Part shown: piece by piece, positions 1 through 9,609 of the stretch | How positions within the stretch are numbered: the stretch's first letter is position 1 | Layout: each line of letters starts with the position of its first letter | From: Thozetella sp. PMI_491 | Taxonomy: Eukaryota > Ascomycota > Sordariomycetes > Chaetosphaeriales > Chaetosphaeriaceae | DNA: 64,000 nucleotides | Assembly: GCA_021432635.1 (NCBI GenBank) | Contig: MU270046.1 | Span: 285,913 to 349,912, forward strand | Direction of reading: 5' to 3' | The notes under the pieces: generated by a model | The model's database searches: none | Told to the model about the DNA's origin: nothing | The model's input: the letters and a program-made list of their open reading frames with translations, nothing else | Program-made: the position numbers and the translations under genes

Positions 1-1921
1 GCACGATAACCCGTTCTGCGTTTCTTGAGAGCCTGTTCTGGTATTCTTCGAAGAAAGAAAGGCCCGCGGCATCTAGGGGCACCACTGAGCCCGACTTGGC
101 AGACCAGTAAGCTGTGCAGGCGGGTAGCAGCACATCAGGAGCACCTTTGACGAAGATTCTGAAGGTTCCATTTTTCTCGTCTTCGCGGCTGATGGCGTGC
201 ATCGTGAGCATCCATTTTCTAGTGGAATTGAAAGGAATTTGGAACGCCTTGGGGTGCGCTGCCATCAGACCTTCGGCGCTCTTGCCAGCCGCCGCAATGC
301 GCAGGACAGCCGCATCTGTGGCATTTCCCAGGATCTTTCTCTGCTCTATTGGGAGAGAAAGCGTCGTGGGATCAAAAACGGCGTCGTTGCAGAGAATTGC
401 TGCTTGCTGCAGCCGACGAAGGTGCTCCCCGGCTACATTGTCGTTTGCCATAGAATCAAGGTCCTGGGACGACAGAGTGTGGTCCAGGAATGCCGCTGAT
501 GTGACACTCATCTTGTTTTGAGTCAGGGTTCCTGTCTTGTCAGAGCAGATGACATTAACGCAGCCGAGAGTTTCGACCGTTGTCAACCCTTTGGGGAGAA
601 TGTTGGAAGCTTTCATCCTATTCGCTACTAGCATCAGGGTCAAGGCGACGCCTACTGGCATGCCCTCGGGAATGAATGCGACGACGCAGCCCATGACGTC
701 GTTGAGCATAGCGACCGTGTCCATATAGTTCGGGTGTTGCACTCGAAGCCATCCAACCCAAGTCAAAAGAATTAGGAGGGCGAGACAGATAGTAAGGCAG
801 ACAATGATATAGACAAAGCGCCATATCTCTTTCTGGATTAGAGGCACGCGCTGTTTTGCAGAGGCAGTGGCGCTAGCGATACGTCCCATAACGGAGCGAG
901 GACCGGTGAGAACAACGACACCGACGCCGCTACCGTTGACAACCATGGTGCCCATGAGCGCGATGTTTCGGCTCTCTAGAAAGCTCCCGTCCGTGGAGTC
1001 AACCGCCCCGTCAATCTCGTCAGGCTCTCCTGTGAGCACGGAGCGGTCGAAGCGGACATCACCCGAGTGGCTTAGGATACGAAGGTCGGCGGGAACTCGG
1101 TTGCCGATACTCAGATGGACGATGTCGCCGCTGACGAGGCCGGAGGTGGGGAGTTTCTGCAGCTTGCCCTCTCGGAGGACCAGGGTGTCGGAAGGCAGAA
1201 GGCCCAAGATTGATTTCATGGTCCTCTGTGTCGACCAATCCTGAAAACCAGAGAAACCGGCCTGGAGGATGATGACGAGGATGACGAGGATAGCGAGCGC
1301 GAGATTCGTAGGCGAAGGGGGGTTACTGAGTGGCTTCCAGCAGACAAAGAAGATGACGACGCCGACCCAAAGAACGGAACAGAAGCCGCCAAACAGATAC
1401 ATGAGGATTTTCTTCAGATATTGAGTAGCGGGCTCGGGCAGCGTGTTGTTTCCATCACGTTGAAGGCGTGTCGTCGCGGCTGCCTCGGAGAGTCCTACGT
1501 CCGGCGCAACATTAAGTTGCTGGCAGATCTGAGCGGCATCGAGCTCATGGAAGGTCAGTCCGGCGAAGTAATCACGTTGATCGCTCAGATTGGCCGTCTT
1601 TTTAATGTCCATAGATCCTCCTTCGTCTGCCTTGCGAGTCTCAGATACGTGAATAGAGAGTGACCGGTACTCGATCTGGATGCCCGAGTTCGGTGAAGTG
1701 GGAAGGCGACTTCGAGAGCTGTCACGACTCATCGAGCGCCTGCTACGGCTCATGGAACGCCTTCCGCGGCTGATAGAGCGCCTGCGGGGCGTTGGCCTGG
1801 ATGGCCCCTCCGTCGTCTGGCGATGCTGCTGCTGCCCGTCATTGACATTGGGATTGAAGGTAATGCGGCCCAGTCCTTCGGCCGCGGCAGGCAAGGCGTC
1901 TGTCGCGGTATGTTCCGGCAT
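1..1921 (-). CDS. P-type cation ATPase, Na+/K+-ATPase-like (type IIC), 3' part outside window
   Basis: This encodes an ATP-driven cation pump of the plasma or an internal membrane, related to Na+/K+-ATPase alpha subunits. An uninterrupted frame of 640 codons runs from the ATG at 1919-1921 off the left edge. Visible in order are a Ser/Arg-rich N-terminal tail (about residues 35-60) with a repeated SMSR motif, a first membrane-hairpin region, the actuator domain with LTGEPDE in place of the usual TGES, the conserved membrane motif IPEGMP, and the phosphorylation motif CSDKTGTLTQN with the acceptor Asp at about residue 461 (codon 539-541). The nucleotide-binding region has begun when the window ends. 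TGES becoming TGEP is a change in the dephosphorylation motif worth noting. The exact ion (Na+, K+, H+) cannot be read from the sequence. It is the first of several cation-transport genes that follow. Confidence 0.9.
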   Translation of the reverse strand, partial: MPEHTATDALPAAAEGLGRITFNPNVNDGQQQHRQTTEGPSRPTPRRRSISRGRRSMSRSRRSMSRDSSRSRLPTSPNSGIQIEYRSLSIHVSETRKADEGGSMDIKKTANLSDQRDYFAGLTFHELDAAQICQQLNVAPDVGLSEAAATTRLQRDGNNTLPEPATQYLKKILMYLFGGFCSVLWVGVVIFFVCWKPLSNPPSPTNLALAILVILVIILQAGFSGFQDWSTQRTMKSILGLLPSDTLVLREGKLQKLPTSGLVSGDIVHLSIGNRVPADLRILSHSGDVRFDRSVLTGEPDEIDGAVDSTDGSFLESRNIALMGTMVVNGSGVGVVVLTGPRSVMGRIASATASAKQRVPLIQKEIWRFVYIIVCLTICLALLILLTWVGWLRVQHPNYMDTVAMLNDVMGCVVAFIPEGMPVGVALTLMLVANRMKASNILPKGLTTVETLGCVNVICSDKTGTLTQNKMSVTSAAFLDHTLSSQDLDSMANDNVAGEHLRRLQQAAILCNDAVFDPTTLSLPIEQRKILGNATDAAVLRIAAAGKSAEGLMAAHPKAFQIPFNSTRKWMLTMHAISREDEKNGTFRIFVKGAPDVLLPACTAYWSAKSGSVVPLDAAGLSFFEEYQNRLSRNAERVIV

Positions 1922-3097
1922 TGTCGACACAGCAGGATCTTGAGTAGGCGACAGAGTCAACAAATAAAGGTATGGGAATCTTAAAGATGGAAGCTGGAGA
2001 TCTCGCAGTTCCAATCTTGGGACCTCGAGGACTGCGGCTCGCAATGTGTCATCTGGGAGCGCAGAGCACGCCTTTTTATATTCTGCAACCGTAGTCGCCG
2101 CGACGGCAACCTAGCTCTCAGTCATGGCTGGGTCGATATAAAACTAACAGCTAATCCGCTAGCAGGCTCTTTACACTATGTCAGTGTATCTCTTCGTAGC
2201 CAAAATCTTACATTCTTCTCCACGGCCAGGTGCATCAATCGTACGCAGACATGCTTGCTTTCTCCACGCATCAATACAAACAGAGGTGCGCAAGGAAACA
2301 GAGGCGTGGGAGAGTGGGAAGTCGTATCCATACCCCTTTCCGCTGGATTCTGTTACGAAATTCTTACGAGATCGTTCCGCATTTGGGCAGGGTTGCAAAA
2401 GTCGCAAAAAAAAAACCGCAAAAAGGCCTGGGTAGCTCATCAAATATGTCCCGCATAGTGGAAGCACACCGGCTTGCTAAGGGCTTCTCTGGCTCGCTAG
2501 GCTACGTACAGAGCTAACCCCCTCCTCCCCGGGGTCCAACCATTCATTTCCTTCAATGGTCCATATATGCCTAAAACCTGATAGGCTATTCCAGGACTCC
2601 AACATCAATTTCCATCCGCCTGGAGTGAAGCACATCGCGCTGCACCGCACTCCCCTCGGGGGGTGGATGCAAGACACCCGCTGCGGTATATTTTGTCGTC
2701 GCAGTGCGATCTTGCGATTAGTGCCAGAATGCCAGCCACCCACCTTCCTGATTTCCAGATCTTCTGTCCCGATATGTGAATCTTGCGATGTGGTATCGAC
2801 GAGCAGGATCATGGATAATTTGCAGCTAATAGGTTCGATGCCTTTAGGAAAGGAGGTCCCAAGGCCACTGTCGGCGATAGATAGAAGCCCTTAGGTATAT
2901 TATCCTAAGAACATGTCCGGGTAGTGATAGGGCACTCTCACGTCTAGCCGAATTCCTTCCCCCTCTACTCACGTTCATCCCTTCCGTAATTGCAGCAATT
3001 TTTCTCCTTCGCCCCTCTTTGCTTTTTCTGATGCTCTCGTGTGTTCTGCCGCTCTCGTGTGGTTTGCTCCCCACGTTTTGCGCATCTACCACCATTG
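1922..3097. other. Intergenic, divergent promoter region
   Basis: This is the 5' flank shared by the minus-strand ATPase and the plus-strand RING gene. The overlapping short frames on both strands at 2171-2517 and 2477-3095 have no recognisable domain and look like chance. No TATA box, repeat or RNA gene stands out. Confidence 0.6.
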
Positions 3098-3707
3098 ATG
3101 GCTAGCACACCTGAATCAACGTCGCCGAGCAATTCTTCACCAACTATCTCCATCATACTTCTCCCTTTGGTGTTCGCTACCATACTCGTCCTGACATGGA
3201 TTTCCCGCCGCAGCCCAGCGCTCCAGGCGATCAGGACCACGATTCTAACACGACTACCGGAATCGCAAAAAAAGGCGACGCTATCCAACACAGTCGTGAA
3301 TGATATCCCGCTCATCGAGTATCCAGAGATTAAGGCGGAGCAGAAGCCATTGCTCTCACGCCGGATAGCGGTGAAGCTCGGACTTCGCCCCCATCAGCTC
3401 GAGAACGCACAGCTTTCCAGTTCAGTGATCCAGACATGTGCCATCTGTACCGAGGACTTTTCGAAAGGCGTGCAAGTCCGGAAGCTTCCCTGCGAACATG
3501 TTTTCCACCAATCCTGCCTCGATCCATGGCTGCTTGGGTTTGCCGTGACCTGCCCCATGTGGTATGCCGCCCCTCTTCCTACCGTTTAGAGTGCCCATGG
3601 AGGCTGATAAAGGACTTTCGGGGTCGTATAAGCCGTCTAGATATTCAAGCATACACAGCTGCTGGGAAGATACCTGTGCCGCCCAGGGTTGCGCATCTAC
3701 GCCATAA
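3098..3707 (+). CDS. Small RING-H2 membrane protein, putative E3 ubiquitin ligase
   Basis: This is a small membrane-anchored RING-H2 protein, the type that acts as an E3 ubiquitin ligase on membrane proteins. The ATG is at 3098. A Ser/Thr/Pro-rich start is followed by one hydrophobic segment (about residues 17-33) and then the RING core: CAIC, LPCEHVFHQSCLDPWL and CPM. Read straight through, the last metal ligand is a Trp (TGG) and the frame stops at 3589. A GT donor at 3562 splits that codon as TG|G, and joining it to the CAG acceptor at 3658 (97-nt intron) gives TG|C, restoring CPMC, with a short cysteine-containing tail ending at 3705-3707. The protein would be about 170 residues. An alternative acceptor at 3649 adds three residues in the same frame. 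The splice is inferred from the RING consensus. Confidence 0.65.
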
Positions 3708-4612
3708 CGGAGTCCAGATGGACCACGTAAGGCACTAGGCAACACGTACCAAGTCGCTGTCCCGAGACGATGGCAATCGTTCTCCCTAGAATAGCTAACT
3801 AGGTATCCTTTCGCGAAATGCGAGAATCCATTAAGTCAGGACTTGATCTCCCGTACATTAGGTACAAAGTGCCTAGAAGACGCATTATGCTCAATACCCA
3901 GTCGTAGGACTGTATCAAATGGAGTGGATCAATCAATGTTTGTCTTGTCTGGCGTGTTCTGTACAACGGCGCCAGTGCACCACTGGCGCTAAACCTTATG
4001 GATAGGTACATATAGGTGTAATTATGCAGGGGCCATTTTAGCAGCCCATTTACTCCGTACTCAGTACCCCCGTTTTGAAGCTCGCCGAGCCCCACTAACC
4101 TCTAACTAGCTAGTCTGCCTGAAGCATCCAGTAGACTCGATCTGGAAGACGTCATAAGCGTAAAGTACGCTCGGCCCAACTTACTTTCGCCGTGGAGAGT
4201 GCTGTGGGGCGGTAAGATTGCCGTGGCGGACCAATAGGATACGGTAAAACCGGATGTCCGGCAATATGACATTCCGTAATTCCGAATGGAGCCAATCAAG
4301 GGCGATAGAGCCGGAAGCCACGGCCAACTCTTCCGGAAGGCAGCGACAACTACCCTATCACCAGAGATATCCAACGACATCCACGCGTTCGAGCATGTGC
4401 CACGACAGGAGACTGAAAGGGCGAGGACAGGTGCATAATCGCGCCAAGCGAGTTTACGGAAACCCGGCTTTTCCAGCATTTAGCAAGCTAAACCTACTAT
4501 GCAGAATGTATCAGTGCGTTTGTGTATCTTTCGAGAGCATAGCTAGTCTAACTAGCTGATTATGTTTCTAAACACCAGTAACTGAGGCGACCCGGCATTT
4601 CGTCATCTTTGA
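3708..4612. other. Intergenic
   Basis: I see only short unsupported frames here (for example 4102-4479 minus). No repeat, RNA gene or clear promoter element is apparent. It is the upstream region of the kinase gene. Confidence 0.6.
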
Positions 4613-5945
4613 ATGCAGAGAGCAGTAGCTCTTCCCAACACCGCCAGTTCAATTGTGTGCGGAAGTGCCAGCCAGGGGCAGAGTGCCAATGTGCATGCCT
4701 TCCTTATGTTGCTAGCAAAGAGTTTTCAGAAGAAGACCCCAACCTCCCGGTTCGTTCTCGACCCAGATCTTCCCGGCGGGCATCAGCACTATCTCGGAGT
4801 CCCCGCGACGACGACCCCTTCGGACAGGTCAAGTTTCTGGAAAAGTGTATTGGGCGGAAGCGAGCGACTGCGAGACAAGCTCTTCCCTGCAGCTACGAAG
4901 GGCAACGGTCAGAAGAAGGCGAAAGAGGAGGAGCGGGACACCTCGGATCGGACGCTAGATGCTTTTGGGCCCCGGGACTCGCTGAACAAGCACTATGGCA
5001 AGCCATGGAAAACCATCGGCCGTGGCGCGTACGGCACTGTGACTGCATTCCGCCGGCAGGACAAGTCTGGTCAAGGCGATAAATTCTTTGCTGTCAAGCA
5101 GTTCCACCGACGTCCCGGGCAGACGCACGAGAGTTGCGTTAGACGGGCGTTGGCAGAGTTTCGCATTGCATCCACGCTTCAGCACGAGAATGTGATACGA
5201 GTTTTGGACCTGCTTGAGGATGAAGAGAAGGAGTTATACGAGATGATGGAATTGTGCGCGGGAGGTGACTTACACGCCCTAGTTTCCTCGGCAGGACAGC
5301 TGGGAGCCGAAGAAGCCAACTGCTTTTTCAAGCAACTTATGTGCGGCGTGGAGTACTTACATGGCATCGGCTTGGCACATCGAGATCTCAAACCTGAAAA
5401 CCTACTCCTGACTGCAGATGGTAGGGTTAAAATAAGTGATTTTGGGTTCAGCCAAACCTTCCGGTCATCTTCAGAGGAGTCGATTGAACTACTGTCGGGA
5501 GTTCGAGGATCTGCGCCCTATATCGCCCCGGAAGCATACACCGATGATAAATATGACGGACGGGCTGTAGATATCTGGGCTTGTGGTGTCGTCTATATAT
5601 TCATGCGCTTAAACCGCTTCCTCTGGCTGAGCGCAGAACACAAAGACAGGTACTATCTCAAATATCTCGACGACCGGCGACATGAAGAAGGCCACCATCC
5701 GATAGAAGAATTAGAACCGGTGAGCAGATTACGCCTCAAGACAAGAAGGCAGGCCCTTTGTCCGATACGCAAAGCTGACGTAAGTCTAGGTCGAATGCAG
5801 AAACACATTATATTGTGTCTTGGATCCTGTACCGCGCCGGCGACTTACAGCAGCGCAATTTCTCAAGTCAAAATGGGGACGGGATATCAATACCTGTAGC
5901 GTCTCGGTGCCTATAGAGGTAGAAGAAATGCCAAGCTCTCCTTAA
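4613..5945 (+). CDS. HAL-type (Npr1/Hal4/Hal5-like) serine/threonine protein kinase
   Basis: This is a cytosolic Ser/Thr kinase of the fungal HAL/NPR group; in budding yeast Hal4/Hal5 stabilise K+ transporters at the plasma membrane. All catalytic motifs are present: glycine loop GRGAYGTV (about 136-143), the Lys in FFAVKQF (about 162), HRDLKPEN (about 256-263), DFG (about 276-278) and the APE in SAPYIAPEAY. The single frame continues to 5899 but its C-terminus is nonsense. Splicing out 5720-5789 (GTGAGC...CTAG, 70 nt) switches to a frame with a family-typical C-terminal lobe (LDPVPRRRLTAAQFLKSKWG) ending at 5945. The product would be about 420 residues. The first 120 residues are poorly conserved, so the start is tentative. 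The neighbours are cation pumps and transporters, which fits the known role of the family. Confidence 0.85.
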
Positions 5946-6310
5946 TTACGCAAATATGGCGTGTGGCACCGTTAGAGCCGATCCAAAGTGTACGTATCGA
6001 GGCAGCAAATCTGACACCGTAGAAAGAAGAGTCACCTGAGAGCCCTCCAGCCTTAGTCCTAGCTCTCATCCTGGATGCTATGCATATGTATGGCAGGACA
6101 CGTTCGGCATGATGGGCCCCGGCCTGATAGCGTCGCACAAGTTGCACAATGGTCCGTTTGCTTACCAACCAGGAGGTAAAAATATTATTATGCTTTGTCT
6201 ATAGTCTAGCCCCATATGATGACAACGCCTGTGTGATGCTTTAACATGTAATCGTTACCACCAAAGTCTCTTTAAGCCAACGGGTGCATCCCAGTCTACA
6301 GGCGCACCAG
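5946..6310. other. Intergenic between convergent genes
   Basis: This is the 3' flank shared by the kinase (plus) and the antiporter (minus). Nothing is recognisable beyond presumed 3' untranslated sequence. Confidence 0.6.
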
Positions 6311-8128
6311 TCAAACGTCATCGGGAAACCTTATTGTACGGTTCGGCAAATTTGGGGTCGCTGTTCCACTTTGCGTGCCTTGACTTGGCAATGGCAGGCT
6401 TTGTGACGTGTTTGCGGCTGCACCAGCCTCTACGTCGGCAGCGGATGCCCCCTGAGGCGGCGGCTCTGTCCGGGGAATCACCGTACCGCCGATTTTGAAC
6501 ACCGATCGAATGGTCGAATTGAAGAGGCTAGGCGTCGGAGTACGATCAGGATTGCGCCCCGAGCGGTCAAAGCTGAACGAGTTTACCACAGCGCCGACTA
6601 CAAATGCCGGGGGGGCATTGCTGTCGGTTGTCATTGAAGACGCCAGGCCCCGCGACAAGGTTCTCGGGATCCCAAAGCCCACCTTCCCCAGGGGGATGCT
6701 GAGGCCATGGACCACCTGTGTGCAGTTAGTTTTTAATATGGTCTTCCTGAAGAGTTCGATCGGGGATACGTACGATGCTGCAAATGGCGATAAACCAAAC
6801 GACAACCGAGACGACCTCCGGTAATTTGGAGACATCTTCTCTAATCTCGCCATCTACCTCCAATTTCTCCAAAAAGTCAAGCGTAATATACAAGTAGAAA
6901 ATGGCAGACACGCCCACGGGTCCAAAAAACCCCACGAAAAGGGCGTGCTTCGTTCCTTGGATCTGGGGTATGAATCGGTGGATAGCCCAGACCCATGGAA
7001 GTCGCCGGAATAGCAGGACCAAGATGCCAAGTGGGATCAACCTATAGATCGGTATGACGCTGTTATCCACGAAGCTAGCCCATGGGCATACCGCGCCAAA
7101 CCATAGGAAGATGACGACGTTGAGAAGCATGTCAATGGTGGGTTGCAGGGAATCGTCCAGGGTTTCCAGGCGAAACCAGTCGTCCCAAGTGAAGACATTG
7201 CCGGCAACAAAGCAGGCCAGAACGTCGTCACTCCCAACCATGCCGCAAGTGCCGGTGATGAAGAGAGCTAGCGAGACAGCAAAGACGAGGAAACTCTCGC
7301 GGTCGACAAACTTACGCTCTTCGGCCCAATGGAGGAGTTGCTTGGCCACCCAACCCACAACGACGCCATAGGCAACGCTCAGTAGGATAATATACCCCCA
7401 GGTCTCGCCAAACCACAATGCCATCGCCTGTCTAGCTCCGCCTTCCTCGGCCACGCCGCCATCTCCCACGAATTGAATGAGATAGAGGGCAAGAAATAGG
7501 AAGGGGTAGCCGAGTCCATCGTTGGCCCCTGACTCTGCGATGATGATTTGCTGGAGATCTTTGGGGACGTTATTATCCGCGAATCTTCCCTTGACGATGA
7601 CATTCGAAAGAATGGGGTCGGTCGGCGTCACGCACGACGCCACCACGAGGGCATGCAGGAACTTGAAGTTCGGTACCAATGCGAAGATGAGTAGGCTGGT
7701 AGCAAGCCACATGGCAGTCATGATGGGACCGAGGAGTAGGGATAGCGGCTTCCACTGCTTCTTCAGGTACCGGCTGGGCAGCTGGACTCCAGCAAGAACT
7801 AGCTGCACGCCCAGCACCAGGCGGGTAAAGTTCAGTGTCGTGGCATTTAGGTTCTCCTGGGAACCTCCAACATACTCCAGAGGGCGTATGAAATTGGCAG
7901 CAGGGGGGGAAAGGGCCACGCCGGCCAGAAGAGATATCACTAGAGGGGAAGGATTCAGTATGGGTCCAGCATGCCACGGCACAGTGGCGTAGACGGCTGC
8001 TGCAGCTTACAGGCCTCGGAAAGGTAAAAGCTCTCTTTGCACAGGTAAGACACCAGGCCATAGAGCGAGATCCAGCCGCCTAAGACGGCGACTACAATGT
8101 TGAAGTTGGTGAGCGCCAAGGTTGGCAT
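6311..8128 (-). CDS. NHA1: Na+(K+)/H+ antiporter, Nha1/Sod2 type
   Basis: This plasma-membrane antiporter exports Na+ or K+ in exchange for protons and sets alkali-cation tolerance. I assign three exons: 8128-8011, 7939-6774 and 6715-6311, with introns 8010-7940 (71 nt) and 6773-6716 (58 nt). They give about 562 residues. The first junction restores the conserved YLSEAL followed by the GVALSPPAANF segment, and the second restores SIVVHGLSIP. The family signatures ESGANDGLGYPFLF and GSDDVLACFVAGN (ion-site acidic residues) are intact, with about a dozen hydrophobic segments. The cytosolic tail after the membrane domain is about 135 residues, short for Nha1 and closer to fission-yeast Sod2. It is divergent from the HAK K+ transporter across a 1.5 kb shared promoter. 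Confidence 0.92.
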
Positions 8129-9609
8129 CTTGGCTTACTCCACAGCCGTGAGCTGGGCGATCTCAAGCGGCACCCAAAGAGCCGTGAGTGGCTGGAGACA
8201 GCGACCGGGAAGTAATCGATTTCGTAACCGTCCCTTTCTGGTCTCGTCGAACCAGGAAGCCGAGGCGGGGGTTGCCGAGCCGACCGAAAAGCAAATTCGT
8301 CTGGCACTGTAGAGCGACCTAGTTGGGCTCGCACGGCGGCGGCGGCGCCCAATGGATCTATAGAGAGCGGAAGGCCGCAGGGACTTGCCGTGGCTCACGC
8401 ACGGGCAGGGTTGCGGCGTGCGCGACAAAGCCAAAAATCTACAGATAGACCAGGTAATCGGCGTGACACACACCCTCCGGGATTGGCTCGGGTCGGCAGG
8501 GTTGAGGCGGGGAGACACTCAGTATAGCCAAGAAGGAGTGGAATGTTGACGAATTTTTCGCTACTTTCGTTAGGAGTTGTGAGAAACAGCACCCGGGCTG
8601 GCGAAAAGCCAAGTCCAGAGCCAAGGAGGCGGGCCGGGGCAGGCCCATCCTTCTTGCTCGCCTTTGCTCCTGGAGCACAGGCAAAGTGTGGTGGGTATGA
8701 ACAAAGCCAAGCCCCATCGCCAGCCTGCTAAAATTCTCGTCCCGCAGGGGCATGTGGGGCCACCCAACGGGGCGTATGTAATCTTACAGTCAGATACACG
8801 CTCCCGCCACAAGACAAAAAATCCTGGCGGCATCCGGCAGGACCCACGCACTTTCCCTTTTCGGTGGCTGCGCCAGACCCACCGCATCGACAAGATGATT
8901 CCCCACCAGGCGAGATAGCAAACCGCGTCGTCTACAACCAACAGCTCGTCGCGAAACGGAGCAGAGGCAGATCTCAGAAAGTGGGTGCACCCTGAATTGC
9001 CTGCCCTTACAACACTAGCATGCGGGATTTTCTCCCGTTGGCGGTGGACGCGAGGCAGGGTCCCTTGGCTACGCACCAGCGTCACTCCGGGACCAGGACT
9101 GCGGTGGCTGCCTCCAGTACCACAGAGAGAGAGAGATAGATGTCGCTGCGGGAGCCAATTGTAGAACGATCCAGCAGCCGGGGTATAGCGTCCCTGGCTG
9201 TAGTCATGCCGGTGTGGTGCCCCCCACCCTATCGGTCGGAGCCTGTTAGCATCCACCTCTGAAGCGCCTCTGTCCAATGTGTCGTCCCAGGATCGTGAAA
9301 TGATATTAGCAAGCAGGCGCACAATGAGCTTGCTTGCCTTAGCGTGCCCGTGTGCCCGTCGGCCGGCCACATTGGGCATGCCTGCGCATCCCGGAAGGTG
9401 TTCAGTCAGCTCAAGTATAAATCTCTGGTCCTTTGTCGCACGCCCGCAGGAATCAGCCTCCATGATCGATCCCACACTTCCCTATTGAGCCCCCCCTTTA
9501 CTTCCCCGGCTCTGAAGCATTCGCTTCAATCTTTCTCTCCCTGCTGCCAGTGCTTCACCCAGCACCCGGGATATCTTCAACCTTAGAGAAAGGGTTTGAG
9601 CGTGTGAAA
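8129..9609. promoter_or_regulatory. Shared divergent promoter of the antiporter and HAK K+ transporter
   Basis: These 1.48 kb separate the start codons of two oppositely transcribed cation transporters, so they must hold both promoters. A GC-rich open frame at 8570-9475 (minus) has no domain and amino-acid usage that looks random; I do not count it as a gene. A pyrimidine-rich stretch around 9480-9550 precedes the HAK start, as is common in fungal 5' leaders. Confidence 0.55.

Noticed and set aside
8570-9475. 301-codon open frame on the minus strand
   Set aside because: No domain, odd composition, lies in the GC-rich divergent promoter of two clear genes; long GC-rich frames arise by chance.
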